A stretch of DNA of 64,000 bases from Blastococcus sp. HT6-4. Lineage in GTDB: Bacteria; Actinomycetota; Actinomycetes; Mycobacteriales; Geodermatophilaceae. The translations under genes were made by a program, and so were the position numbers. Below are positions 52,192-61,537 of this stretch, in pieces (positions within the stretch are counted from its first letter, which is position 1; the number at the start of each line of letters is the position of its first letter). The stretch lies in the NCBI RefSeq assembly GCF_039679125.1, contig NZ_CP155551.1:2294001-2358000 (forward strand). Reading direction: 5' to 3'. The notes under the pieces are model-generated. The model had not been told where the DNA came from. It worked only from the letters and a program-made list of their open reading frames with translations, and ran no database searches.

Positions 52192-53483
52192 CCCCCGTCC
52201 CGACGCCGTCGGCACTGCGCGAACGCCTGGCGGGCGACCTGGCGGCCGCGCGAGCCCGGACCCTGCTGCTCACCGACCACGACGAGCCGGAGCTGGTGCG
52301 CCAGCACACCCCCCTGCTCAGCCCGCTGGTGTGGGACCTCGCGCACATCGGCCAGCAGGAGGAGCTGTGGCTGCTGCGCGCGGGCGATCCCCACCGGGCG
52401 AGCCTGCTGCCCGCGGACGTGGAGGCGCTGTACGACGCGTTCACCCATCCGAGGGCCGGCCGGGCGAGGCTGCCGCTGCTGCCGCCTGTCGAGGCGCGCG
52501 GCTTCTGCTCGGAGGTGCGCGGTCGGGTCCTGGACCGGCTCGACCGCCTGGGAGACGGCGACGACCCGTTCGACTTCGCGATGGTCGTCAGCCACGAGCA
52601 GCAGCACGACGAGACCATGCTGCAGGCGCTGAACGTGCGGACGGGTCGACCGCTGCTCGGCGCCGGATCCCCGCTGCCGCCCGGGCGTCCCGGGCTGGCC
52701 GGCACGTCGGTCCTGGTCCCGGGTGGCTCCTTCGTACTGGGCGTGGACCCGGCCGACGAGCCGTTCTCGCTGGACAACGAGCGGCCGGCCCACCGGGTCG
52801 ACGTACCGGCCTTCCGGATCGGGCGGGTGCCGGTGACCAACGCGGAGTACGCGGAGTTCATCGCCGACGACGGCTACCGGAACTCCCGGTGGTGGTCGGC
52901 CCGCGGCTGGGAGCACCGGACCTCGGCGGGCCTGGAGCGCCCGCAGTTCTGGGGGCAGGACGGCACCCGCACCCGCTTCGGGGTGGTCGAGGACCTGCCG
53001 CCCGACGAGCCGGTGCAGCACGTCACCTTCTTCGAGGCCGAGGCCTACGCCGCCTGGGCCGGAGCCCGGCTGCCCACCGAGGTGGAGTGGGAGAAGGCCG
53101 CCGTCTGGGACCCGTCGGCCGGCCGACGGCGGCGGTTCCCGTGGGGCGCGGCCGAGCCGTCGCCGGCTCTCGCGAACCTGGGCGGGACGGCGCTGCGCCC
53201 GGCGCCGGTCGGCGCATACCCCGCCGGCGCCTCCGCGTACGGGGTGGAGCAGCTGGTGGGCGACGTCTGGGAGTGGACGTCCTCGTCCTTCGAGCCGTGG
53301 CCCGGCTTCCGGCCGATGCTGTACGTCGACTACTCGGCCCCGTTCTTCGGCGGGGACTACCGGGTGCTGCGCGGGGGCGCGTGGTCGGTGGGTTCCTCGA
53401 TCATCCGGCCGAGCTTCCGCAACTGGGACCACCCGATCCGCCGGCAGATCTTCAGCGGCTTCCGGCTGGCCTGGGACGTCTGA
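52188..53483 (+). CDS. egtB: Ergothioneine sulfoxide synthase EgtB
   Basis: A 431-residue protein with an N-terminal DinB_2 domain and a C-terminal FGE-sulfatase domain. The iron ligands are visible as His53 (LAHIGQQEE) and His136/His140 (HEQQHDE). The FGE part has [31 protein letters not shown] and RGGAWS. It joins gamma-glutamylcysteine to hercynine with O2 at a non-haem iron. It is coupled on both sides in the operon. Confidence 0.95.
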   Translation: MTPVPTPSALRERLAGDLAAARARTLLLTDHDEPELVRQHTPLLSPLVWDLAHIGQQEELWLLRAGDPHRASLLPADVEALYDAFTHPRAGRARLPLLPPVEARGFCSEVRGRVLDRLDRLGDGDDPFDFAMVVSHEQQHDETMLQALNVRTGRPLLGAGSPLPPGRPGLAGTSVLVPGGSFVLGVDPADEPFSLDNERPAHRVDVPAFRIGRVPVTNAEYAEFIADDGYRNSRWWSARGWEHRTSAGLERPQFWGQDGTRTRFGVVEDLPPDEPVQHVTFFEAEAYAAWAGARLPTEVEWEKAAVWDPSAGRRRRFPWGAAEPSPALANLGGTALRPAPVGAYPAGASAYGVEQLVGDVWEWTSSSFEPWPGFRPMLYVDYSAPFFGGDYRVLRGGAWSVGSSIIRPSFRNWDHPIRRQIFSGFRLAWDV

Positions 53484-53485
53484 CC

Positions 53486-54190
53486 GTGTGCCGTCACCTG
53501 GGCTGGCTGGGACAGCCGCGGTCGCTGGCCGAGCTCGTCCTCGAGCCGCCGTCCTCGCTGCTGGTGCAGTCGTGGGCACCGCGGCGGCAGCGCTACGGCA
53601 CGGTCAACGCCGACGGGTGGGGCGTGGGCTTCTGGGCTCCCGGATCCGACGGTCCGGTGCGGTGGCGGTCCCCCCGGCCGCTGTGGGCCGACCCCTCCTT
53701 CGCGTCGGTCGCGCCGGTGCTGCGCTCGGGCTGCGTCGTGGCCGCGGTGCGCTCGGCCACCGTCGGCATGCCGCTGGAGGAGAGCGCGGCGGCGCCGTTC
53801 ACCGATGGGCGGGCGCTGGTGTCGCACAACGGCCGGGTGGACCGTGCGGCGCTGCCCGCGGTGCGGGACGCGGAGTCCACCGTCGACAGCGCGCTGCTGG
53901 CCGCGCTGGTGTTCGACCGCGGGCTGGACGCCCTGGCGGACGTCGTCCGGGAGGTGGCCGGGCGCGACCCGGCGGCCCGGCTGAACCTGCTCGCCGCCGA
54001 CGGCGCACGGTTGCTCGCCACCACCTGGGGCGACACCCTGTCGGTGCTGGTCACGCCCACCGGCACGGCGCTGGCCAGCGAACCGTGGGACGACGACCCG
54101 TCGTGGACCGACGTCCCCGATCGCCATCTCGTGGAGGTGACGCCGGACGGCGTCGCGCTCGTCCCCCTCGACCCACCGGAGTCCGCGTGA
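53486..54190 (+). CDS. egtC: Gamma-glutamyl-hercynylcysteine sulfoxide amidohydrolase EgtC
   Basis: A 234-residue class II glutamine amidotransferase-type Ntn hydrolase. The start is GTG followed directly by Cys2, the N-terminal nucleophile exposed after Met removal. [10 protein letters not shown] and VSHNGRV are the expected substrate-side motifs. It removes the glutamyl group in the third step of ergothioneine synthesis. It begins two bases after egtB and overlaps egtD by GTGA. Confidence 0.93.
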   Translation: MCRHLGWLGQPRSLAELVLEPPSSLLVQSWAPRRQRYGTVNADGWGVGFWAPGSDGPVRWRSPRPLWADPSFASVAPVLRSGCVVAAVRSATVGMPLEESAAAPFTDGRALVSHNGRVDRAALPAVRDAESTVDSALLAALVFDRGLDALADVVREVAGRDPAARLNLLAADGARLLATTWGDTLSVLVTPTGTALASEPWDDDPSWTDVPDRHLVEVTPDGVALVPLDPPESA

Positions 54191-55155
54191 CACTGTCCCT
54201 CATCGACCACTTGGGTCTGGTCGACGCCTCGGCCGCCCTGCGCGCGGACGCCCTCGCCGGGCTGACCGCACGGCCGAAGTCCCTGCCGCCACGGTGGTTC
54301 TACGACGAGCGCGGCAGCGTCCTGTTCGACGAGATCACCCGGCTGCCCGAGTACTACCCGACGCGGGCCGAACGCGCGGTGCTCGGGGCGCGGGCCGTCG
54401 AGATCGCCGCGGCGTCCGGCGCCGACACGCTCGTCGAGCTCGGCAGCGGGACGTCGGAGAAGACCCGTCTCCTGCTGACCGCACTGCGCGATGCCGGCAC
54501 GCTGCGCCGGTTCGTGCCCTTCGACGTCGATCCCAGCGTGCTGCACGCCGCCGGCGCGGCCATCACCGCCGAGTACCCGGCGGTCGACGTGCTGGCGGTG
54601 GTCGGTGACTTCACCCGCCACCTCGGGGAACTGCCCCGCGACGGCCGACGGATGGTCGCCTTCCTCGGTTCCACGATCGGCAACCTCGAGCCCGGCCCCC
54701 GGACCGCGTTCCTCCGGGACCTCGCCGGCACCCTGAACCCCGGCGACACCTTCCTGCTCGGCACCGACCTGGTGAAGGACCCCGATCGGCTCGTGCGCGC
54801 CTACGACGACGCCGCCGGGGTCACCGCCGAGTTCAACCGGAACGTCCTCGCCGTGCTGAACCGGGAACTGGACGCCGCCTTCGACCCGGACCTGTTCGAC
54901 CACGTGGCCCGGTGGGATCCCGCCGAGGAGTGGATCGAGATGCGGCTCCGGTCGCGCGTCGACCAGCGGGTGCGGGTCGGCGCGCTCGAGCTCGACGTCC
55001 CCTTCGCCGGCGGTGAGGAGATGCGCACCGAGGTCTCGGCCAAGTTCCGCCGTGCCGGGGTCGAGGCCGAACTGGCCGCCGCCGGGCTGCGGCTGACCCG
55101 CTGGTGGACCGACCCGGACGGCGACTTCGGGGTCACCCTCTCGACCCCCGTCTGA
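54187..55155 (+). CDS. egtD: L-histidine N-alpha-methyltransferase EgtD
   Basis: A 322-residue SAM-dependent methyltransferase: [27 protein letters not shown], the SAM motif [21 protein letters not shown] and LLGTDLVKD are the hallmark EgtD blocks. It trimethylates histidine to hercynine. It is the last gene of egtABCD. No egtE (the C-S lyase) is present nearby, which is common in actinobacteria, where other PLP enzymes can do this step. Confidence 0.95.
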   Translation: MTLSLIDHLGLVDASAALRADALAGLTARPKSLPPRWFYDERGSVLFDEITRLPEYYPTRAERAVLGARAVEIAAASGADTLVELGSGTSEKTRLLLTALRDAGTLRRFVPFDVDPSVLHAAGAAITAEYPAVDVLAVVGDFTRHLGELPRDGRRMVAFLGSTIGNLEPGPRTAFLRDLAGTLNPGDTFLLGTDLVKDPDRLVRAYDDAAGVTAEFNRNVLAVLNRELDAAFDPDLFDHVARWDPAEEWIEMRLRSRVDQRVRVGALELDVPFAGGEEMRTEVSAKFRRAGVEAELAAAGLRLTRWWTDPDGDFGVTLSTPV

Positions 55156-55188
55156 CGCCCGGCCGCCCCTCTCGACGCCGGCGCCCGC

Positions 55189-58100
55189 TCAGGGGCGGCC
55201 CGCGTCGGCGGCCGCCGGCGTCTCCCCGCCCTCCAGGTCGCCCTCCGTGTCGAGGTAGGCCTGCTGGAGCTCGGCGAGCAGCGCCGGGTCCGGCTCGGCC
55301 CACATCTGCCGGTCGACGGCCTCGAGCAGCCGCTCGGCGATGCCGTGCAGCGCCCACGGGTTGCTCTTCTCCATGAACTCCCGGTTCTCCGGGTCGAGCA
55401 CGTAGGTCTGGGCGAGCTTCTCGTACATCCAGTCGGCGACGACGCCGGTCGTAGCGTCGTAGCCGAACAGGTAGTCGACGGTCGCGGCCAGCTCGAAGGC
55501 GCCCTTGTAGCCGTGCCGGCGCATGGCGGCGAGCCACTTGGGGTTCACCACGCGGGCGCGGAACACCCGGGAGGTCTCCTCGGTCAGCGACCGGGTGCGC
55601 ACCTGCTCCGGCCGGGTCGAGTCGCCGATGTAGGCCGCCGGCGACGAGCCCGTCAGCGCGCGGACGGTCGCGACCATGCCGCCGTGGTACTGGAAGTAGT
55701 CGTCGGAGTCGGCGATGTCGTGCTCGCGGGTGTCGACGTTCTTGGCGGCCACCGCGATCCGCTTGTACGCCGTCTCCATGTCCGGTCGGGCCTCGATGCC
55801 GTCCAGGTCCCGGCCGTAGGCGTAGCCACCCCAGACGGCGTAGACCTCGGCGAGGTCGGCGTCCCCGCGCCAGTTCCGGCTGTCGATCAGCGAGAGCAGC
55901 CCCGCCCCGTACGCGCCGGGCTTGGAGCCGAACACGCGGGTGGTGGCTCGCCGGCGGTCGCCGTGGGTCGCGAGGTCCGCGTCGACGTGGGCCTTGACGT
56001 AGTTCTCCTCGTCGGACTCCGACTCCAGCGAGGCGGCGAGGGTCACCGCGTCGTCGAGCATGGTGACCACGTGCGGGAAGGCGTCGCGGAAGAAGCCGCT
56101 GATCCGCACGGTGACGTCGATCCGCGGCCGGCCCAGCTCGTCGAGCGGGATCGGTTCCAGCGCGGTGACCCGCCGCGACGCCTCGTCCCACACCGGGCGG
56201 ACGCCGAGCAGCGCCAGCACCTCCGCGATGTCGTCGCCCGAGGTGCGCATGGCCGAGGTGCCCCAGACCGACAGCCCGACCGACCGGGGGTACTCGCCGG
56301 TGTCGGCGCGGTACCGGTCGACCAGCGACTCGGCCATCGCCTGCCCCGTCTCCCAGGCGAGGCGGGAGGGCACCGCGCGCGGGTCGACGGAGTAGAAGTT
56401 CCGGCCGGTCGGCAGCACGTTGACCAGCCCGCGCAGCGGTGACCCCGACGGCCCGGCCGGCACGTAGCCGCCGTCCAGGGCGTGCAGCGTGGCGTCGAGC
56501 TCGTCGGTCGTGCGCTCCAGCCGGGGCACCACCTCGGCGACGGCGAACCGCAGGACGGCGGCGACGCCCTCGTCGTCCCGGCCGAGCACCTCGCGCACGA
56601 CGTCGTCCACCGCGCCGGCGGTCCAGCCGCGCTCCTCCATGCCCCCGACCAGCGCGTCGGCCAGCGCCTCGACGGCGTCGGTGGCCGTGAGCCCGGCGGT
56701 GCCGTCCTCCACGAGGCCGAGCGCCTCGCGGAGGCCCGGGAGGGCGACCGAGCCGCCCCAGATCTGCCGTGCCCGGAGCATCGCCACCACGAGGTCGACC
56801 CGGTTGCGGCCCGACGGCGGCGTGCCGAGCACGTGCAGGCCGTCGCGGATCTGGGAGTCCTTGATCTCGCAGAGCCAGCCGTCGACGTGCAGGATCATCT
56901 CGTCGAAGTGGTCGTCCTCGGGCCGCTCGTTGAGGCCGAGGTCGTGGTCCAGCTTGGCCGCCTGCAGCAGGGTCCAGATCTGCGCGCGGACGGCGGGCAG
57001 CTTGCCCGGGTCCATCGCCGCGATGTTGGCGTGCTCGTCGAGCAGCTGCTCCAGCCGGGCGATGTCGCCGTAGGAGTCGGCGCGCGCCATCGGCGGCACC
57101 ATGTGGTCGATCAGCGTGGCGTGCGCCCGGCGCTTGGCCTGGCTGCCCTCGCCCGGGTCGTTGACCAGGAACGGGTAGATCAGCGGCAGGTCGCCGATCG
57201 CGGCGTCCGGCCCGCAGGAGGCGGACAGGCCCACGGTCTTGCCGGGCAGCCACTCCATGTTGCCGTGCTTGCCGACGTGCACCAGCGCGTGCGCGCCGAA
57301 CACCGACCGCAGCCACCAGTACGCGGCCAGGTAGTGGTGCGAGGGCGGCAGGTCGGGGTCGTGGTAGATCGCGATCGGGTTCTCCCCGAAGCCGCGCGGC
57401 GGCTGCACCATCAGCACGACGTTGCCCGCGCGCAGGGCGGCGAAGACGATCGCGCCGTCGGACTCGTCGACGAACAGCGACCCGGGCGCCGGGCCCCAGT
57501 GCTCCTCCATCGACTCCCGCAGGTCGGCCGGCAGCGTCTCGAAGAACGCCCGGTACTCGGCGGCGGGGATGCGGACCGGGTTGCCGCTGAGCTGCTCCTG
57601 GGTCAGCCAGTCGGCGTCCTGGCCGCCGGCGGCGATCAGCGCGTGCACCAGCGCGTCGCCGTCGAGGTCGGCCACCCCGGGCAGGGCGTCCGGACCGTCG
57701 AAGGGCCCGATGTCGTAGCCCTGCCCGGCCATCGCGGCCAGCAGCCGGACGACCGAGGCGGGGGTGTCCAGGCCGACGGCGTTGCCGATGCGGGCGTGCT
57801 TGGTCGGGTAGGCGGACAGCATCACCACGATCCGGCGCTCCTCCGGCGGGGTGTGCCGCAGCCGGGCGTGGGCGACGGCGGTGCCGGCCACGCGGGCCGC
57901 CCGCTCCGGGTCGGCGACGTAGGAGGTCAGCCCGTCCTCGTCGGTCTCCTTGAAGGAGAACGGCACGCTGATCAGCCGGCCGTCGAACTCGGGGATCGCC
58001 ACCTGGTTGCCGACGTCGAGCGGGGAGAGCCCGTCGTCGTCGGCCAGCCACTCCGCGCGGGACCGGGTGAGGCACAGCCCCTGGATCACCGGCAGGTCGA

Positions 58101-58815
58101 GGGCCGCGAGCTCGCCGACGTCCCAGGCGCCGTCGTCCCCGCCGGCCTGCGCGGTGGCCGGCCGGGAGCCGCCGGCCGCCAGCACGGTGACGACCATGGC
58201 GTCGGCGGTGCGCAGCGTCTCCAGCAGCCCGGGGTCGACGGTGCGCAGGCTGGCGGTGAAGACCGGCAGCGCCTGTCCCCCGGCCGCCTCGATCGCGGTG
58301 CAGAGGTCCTCGACGAACGCGGTGTTCCCCGCCAGGTGGTGCGCCCGGTAGTAGAGGACGGCGACCCGCGGGCCGGTCGTCGTCGCGGGGGTGCGGTCGA
58401 GCACCCCCCAGTCCGGGGCGACCGACGGCGGCTCGAACCCCTCTCCGGTGAGCAGCACGGTGTCGGAGAGGAAGCGGTGCAGCTGGACGAGGTTGTCCGG
58501 GCCGCCCTGCGCCAGGTAGCCGTGGGCCTCGGTGGCCACGCCCATCGGCACGGTGGAGAGCTCCATCAGCTCGGCGTCGGGCACCTGCTCGCCCCCGAGG
58601 ACGACGACCGGCACCGGCCCGGCGAGCAGCGGCGCGAGCATCTCCTCGTACTGCCGCCGCACCCCGAGGATGCGGACGACGACCAGCGCGCTGCCCTCCA
58701 CCGCGGCGGTGATGCCCGCGTCGTCGAGCCGGGCCGGGTTGCCCAGGCGCCACTCCGCGCCGCTGGCCCGGGCCGACAGCAGGTCGGTGTCGCTGGTGGA
58801 GAGCAGGGTGAACAC
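55189..58815 (-). CDS. cobN: Cobaltochelatase large subunit CobN
   Basis: A 1208-residue CobN/BchH-family protein, near family length. Recognisable blocks include MLSAYPTKHARIGNAVGLDTPAS, VHVGKHGNMEWLPGKTVGLS, YPFLVNDPGEGSQAKRRAHA, LSVWGTSAMRTSGDDIAEVLALLGV and EKSNPWALHGIAERLLEA. It is the ATP-dependent cobalt-insertion subunit of the aerobic B12 pathway, working with CobS and CobT, which are not in the window. The GTG start follows a GGGAGG site just after a cobalamin riboswitch, so translation or transcription is repressed by B12. It is convergent with egtD (33-base gap). Confidence 0.95.
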   Translation of the reverse strand: MFTLLSTSDTDLLSARASGAEWRLGNPARLDDAGITAAVEGSALVVVRILGVRRQYEEMLAPLLAGPVPVVVLGGEQVPDAELMELSTVPMGVATEAHGYLAQGGPDNLVQLHRFLSDTVLLTGEGFEPPSVAPDWGVLDRTPATTTGPRVAVLYYRAHHLAGNTAFVEDLCTAIEAAGGQALPVFTASLRTVDPGLLETLRTADAMVVTVLAAGGSRPATAQAGGDDGAWDVGELAALDLPVIQGLCLTRSRAEWLADDDGLSPLDVGNQVAIPEFDGRLISVPFSFKETDEDGLTSYVADPERAARVAGTAVAHARLRHTPPEERRIVVMLSAYPTKHARIGNAVGLDTPASVVRLLAAMAGQGYDIGPFDGPDALPGVADLDGDALVHALIAAGGQDADWLTQEQLSGNPVRIPAAEYRAFFETLPADLRESMEEHWGPAPGSLFVDESDGAIVFAALRAGNVVLMVQPPRGFGENPIAIYHDPDLPPSHHYLAAYWWLRSVFGAHALVHVGKHGNMEWLPGKTVGLSASCGPDAAIGDLPLIYPFLVNDPGEGSQAKRRAHATLIDHMVPPMARADSYGDIARLEQLLDEHANIAAMDPGKLPAVRAQIWTLLQAAKLDHDLGLNERPEDDHFDEMILHVDGWLCEIKDSQIRDGLHVLGTPPSGRNRVDLVVAMLRARQIWGGSVALPGLREALGLVEDGTAGLTATDAVEALADALVGGMEERGWTAGAVDDVVREVLGRDDEGVAAVLRFAVAEVVPRLERTTDELDATLHALDGGYVPAGPSGSPLRGLVNVLPTGRNFYSVDPRAVPSRLAWETGQAMAESLVDRYRADTGEYPRSVGLSVWGTSAMRTSGDDIAEVLALLGVRPVWDEASRRVTALEPIPLDELGRPRIDVTVRISGFFRDAFPHVVTMLDDAVTLAASLESESDEENYVKAHVDADLATHGDRRRATTRVFGSKPGAYGAGLLSLIDSRNWRGDADLAEVYAVWGGYAYGRDLDGIEARPDMETAYKRIAVAAKNVDTREHDIADSDDYFQYHGGMVATVRALTGSSPAAYIGDSTRPEQVRTRSLTEETSRVFRARVVNPKWLAAMRRHGYKGAFELAATVDYLFGYDATTGVVADWMYEKLAQTYVLDPENREFMEKSNPWALHGIAERLLEAVDRQMWAEPDPALLAELQQAYLDTEGDLEGGETPAAADAGRP

Positions 58816-58849
58816 GCGTTCCGCCTCCCTGGGGGTCCGCGCCCCGGGT

Positions 58850-58972
58850 CGCTGGGCACGGCAGCCGGAGTGTCTGGCTCGCCCGGAGGCTCACAGTGGC
58901 GGGACCGCGCCGGGTTCGCACCGGCTTCCTCGCTGCACTGCCGTGTTGTGCTCCGGACGCTACCGGGGTGCG
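58850..58972 (-). ncRNA. Cobalamin riboswitch upstream of cobN
   Basis: On the minus strand the class core reads GAGGAAGCCGGTGCGAACCCGG, CGCGGTCCCGCCACTGTGA (with the B12-box GCCACTG) and GCGAGCCAGACACTCCGGC, in the normal order. It ends about 20 bases before the GGGAGG ribosome site of cobN, suggesting control by masking of that site. Ends are approximate. Confidence 0.93.
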
Positions 58973-59065
58973 TGCGCTGCGCGAACCGGTACCCACCGTC
59001 CGCATCCGGACGGCGCCCCGGAGGGGAAGGACGGGTATCGACCGGTTCGCCCCGAAGGAGTCGTC

Positions 59066-59854
59066 ATGGCACTGCGTCCGCACCTCCGCCGCACGCGCAC
59101 CACCCCCGAGGCGCCACCGGGTCCCTCGGGACCGGCCGCCCCGCCGGCCCGTGCCGCCGAGCCGGCGGGCTCCGGCCCTCCGGAGCCGGGGGGCTCCCCG
59201 GCCGCCAGCCCGGTGCCGGCCGTGCACCGGATCGGCGCGGTGGTCGTCGCGGCGGTGATCGCCGTGTTCGGCATCCTCGGCTTCGCCGACGGGCTGGACT
59301 TCTTCTCGACCGACGGCGAGCGGATCCTGGGCCTGTCGTCGAACGGCCTGCTCTCGACCATCTCGGTCGTCACCGCCGCCGTGCTCGTCGCCGCCGCCGT
59401 GAAGGGGCCGCGCATCGCGTCGACGGTCATAATCGTCGTCGGGGCGCTCTTCCTGGTCTCGGCGCTGGCCAACCTCGCCGTCCTGCAGACCGAGCTGAAC
59501 TTCCTGGCGTTCCGCTTCGCCAACGTCGTGTTCTCCGTCGTCGCGGGCCTGGTCCTGCTGCTCCTCGGGGCCTACGGCCGGGTCAGCGGGAACCTGCCGC
59601 CCGAGAGCCCCTACGCCCACCCCGCCGAGGACGAGGCGGTCGGCGACCGCAGCCACGAGTACCCCTCGACGTCGGCGGAGTTCGCCGCCGAGCGGGCGAT
59701 GCGGGACGCGGAGGTCGCGGTGGTCCAGCACACCGCCAGCGCTGACCAGCGGCGCCGGGTGGAGGCGATGTCCCACCACCGCAGCCGGGCCGACCGCCGT
59801 CGGGCGTGGATGTCCTTCGACGAGCCCGCCGGGGGGCCGGCGGTCAGGCCGTAG
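59066..59854 (+). CDS. Membrane protein, DUF4383-like
   Basis: A 262-residue protein. A Pro/Ala-rich cytoplasmic N-terminus (to about residue 55) is followed by four hydrophobic helices (about 57-75, 93-110, 117-137, 150-172). The arrangement resembles the DUF4383 family. The C-terminal 80 residues are hydrophilic with an Arg-rich helix. AAGGAG precedes the ATG. Stop is TAG. Function unknown. Confidence 0.7.
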   Translation: MALRPHLRRTRTTPEAPPGPSGPAAPPARAAEPAGSGPPEPGGSPAASPVPAVHRIGAVVVAAVIAVFGILGFADGLDFFSTDGERILGLSSNGLLSTISVVTAAVLVAAAVKGPRIASTVIIVVGALFLVSALANLAVLQTELNFLAFRFANVVFSVVAGLVLLLLGAYGRVSGNLPPESPYAHPAEDEAVGDRSHEYPSTSAEFAAERAMRDAEVAVVQHTASADQRRRVEAMSHHRSRADRRRAWMSFDEPAGGPAVRP

Positions 59855-59959
59855 GTCTGGCGGTTCGCCTTTCCGACGGGCGGTCGAGGCCACCCTCGAC
59901 GTCCGGGAGCCCGGCACATCGGACCTGGCCAGGACCGGATCGACCCCCTACCGTGGCCC

Positions 59960-60029
59960 GGTGCGGCGGGGAGGGCAGGACGACCGGCGAGGAGCCGGTT
60001 CCTCCGGGGCAACCCCGGGGCCTCGCACC
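59960..60029 (+). ncRNA. Compact structured RNA element ahead of the reverse transcriptase gene
   Basis: GGTGCG (59960-59965) pairs with CGCACC (60024-60029), enclosing two hairpins: ACCGGC-gagga-GCCGGT (59983-59999) and CCGGGG-caa-CCCCGG (60004-60018). A -10-like TACCGT at 59949-59954 would start transcription at about the first base of this element. It could be a retron msr-type RNA, a riboswitch or simply a leader; it matches no class I know. Confidence 0.35.
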
Positions 60030-60040
60030 AGAGCTGGACG

Positions 60041-61483
60041 ATGCACCACCCGCCGGACGGCGCGCTCCGCGCACGTCCCGGCGCCTCCGTCACGGAGCGG
60101 CTGCCCTCCCCGCCGTCCCCTCCCGGCTCCCGGGACGTGACCACCGCGCGCCGGGCCGAGGTCCTCGCGACCGGCATCGCGACCGCGCTGCTGGCCGGGC
60201 GGTGGCGGCGGCCGCCGATGGTCCGCCGGGTCGCCGTCGCCCTGGGGTACCGCCGGGCCCCCCGCTGGGTGGGCACGCTGGTCGGTGAGGTGCTCGAGGC
60301 CTACTGGCAACCGCCGGCCGACCGCCCGCGGGAGCTGGCCGGGTTCATCCGCACGACGGCGGGCTGGGCGCGCGGCCAGGAGGCCGACGTGCCGCCGAGG
60401 GTGGTGCGCTGGGAGCCGGTCCCCACCTCCGTGGTCCGCCCCCGGCTCCCCACGGTGGAGCTGTCGGACCTGAGCGTCCTGGCCCGGCTGCTCGACCTGG
60501 ACCAGGGCGAGCTGGCCTGGTTCGCCGACGCCCGCACCCTGGAGCGCACGGCGGCGGAGCCGCTGCGCCACTACCGCTGGCGAGCGGTGGACCGCCCGGC
60601 CGGAGTGCGGCTCCTGGCCGCGCCCAAGCCCCGACTGAAGGAGATCCAGCGCCGGTTGCTGCGGCACGTGCTCGACCCGGTTCCGGTACACGATGCCGCG
60701 CACGGGTGCGTCCGCGGCCGGTCGGTGCGGACGGCGGCCGCACCGCACGCGCGCGCCGCCGTCGTCCTGCGGATGGACCTGGAGCACTTCTTCGCGGGCA
60801 TTCCCGCGCCCCGGGTCCACGGGCTGCTGCTGGGCCAGGCCGGGCTGCCCGAGCCGGTCGCGCACGCGGTGACCGGCCTGGTGACGACGGTGCTCCCCGC
60901 CGCCGTGTGGCGGCGCATCCCGCTGCCGGACGACCTCACGGCGCGGGAACGGCACCGGCGGCTCGGTGCCGGGCTGGCGGTGCCGCACCTGCCGCAGGGC
61001 GCACCCACCTCGCCCGCGCTGGCCAACCTGGTCTGCTACCGACTGGACCGCCGGCTGGCTGCGCTCGCCGCGTCGTTCGACGCCACCTACACCCGCTACG
61101 TGGACGACCTGACCTTCAGCGGCGGCAGCCGGGTGGGCCGCGGCCGGCTCGCCGAGCTGGTGGGCGACATCGCGCGTGAGGAGGGCTTCCGGGTGAACAC
61201 CGCCAAGACCCGCACGATCAGCGCGGCCCGGCGGCAGGACGTGCTCGGCGTCGTGGTCAACGACCATCCGGCGCTGCCCCGCCGCGACCGCGACGCGCTG
61301 CGCGCGCTGCTGCACAACTGCGCCACCCGGGGGTGGACCACCCAGCTCCGCGGACGCGACCCCGCCGGCTTCCGCGACCACGTGCTGGGCCGGGTGGCCT
61401 GGGCCGCATCGGTCGATCCGGCGTTCGGCGCCCGGCTGCACGCGATGGCCGACCGCATCGACTGGAGCATCGACGGGAGCTGA
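60041..61483 (+). CDS. Retron-type reverse transcriptase
   Basis: A 480-residue RNA-directed DNA polymerase. The N-terminal 180 residues are helical and basic. The RT core follows: AAPKPRLKEIQRRLL, HGCVRGRSV, catalytic Asp246 in RMDLEHFF, LPQGAPTSPALANL and the YVDD box at 353-356 (YVDDLTFSG). Near the end VLGVVVN (401-407) takes the place of the retron VTG motif. This fits the actinobacterial retron-like RT group rather than group II introns (no maturase or HNH domain). No effector gene is linked. The element at 59960-60029 may be its RNA partner. Confidence 0.88.
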   Translation: MHHPPDGALRARPGASVTERLPSPPSPPGSRDVTTARRAEVLATGIATALLAGRWRRPPMVRRVAVALGYRRAPRWVGTLVGEVLEAYWQPPADRPRELAGFIRTTAGWARGQEADVPPRVVRWEPVPTSVVRPRLPTVELSDLSVLARLLDLDQGELAWFADARTLERTAAEPLRHYRWRAVDRPAGVRLLAAPKPRLKEIQRRLLRHVLDPVPVHDAAHGCVRGRSVRTAAAPHARAAVVLRMDLEHFFAGIPAPRVHGLLLGQAGLPEPVAHAVTGLVTTVLPAAVWRRIPLPDDLTARERHRRLGAGLAVPHLPQGAPTSPALANLVCYRLDRRLAALAASFDATYTRYVDDLTFSGGSRVGRGRLAELVGDIAREEGFRVNTAKTRTISAARRQDVLGVVVNDHPALPRRDRDALRALLHNCATRGWTTQLRGRDPAGFRDHVLGRVAWAASVDPAFGARLHAMADRIDWSIDGS

Positions 61484-61537
61484 GCCCCGACGGCCCGCGG
61501 TAGGGACACCGGCCGGGGACGTAGCCTCGCGGGCGCC

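Noticed and set aside
55133-59917. A 1594-codon open frame on the minus strand across cobN and beyond
   Set aside because: It is another frame of cobN in GC-rich DNA; its translation is Arg/Gly/Ala-rich low complexity with no family motif, and the true cobN frame is unambiguous.
59960-60029. tRNA (including tRNA-Sec) as an explanation for the stem-rich element
   Set aside because: No T-loop GTTCNANNC, no CCA-type acceptor arrangement and no anticodon arm could be drawn.
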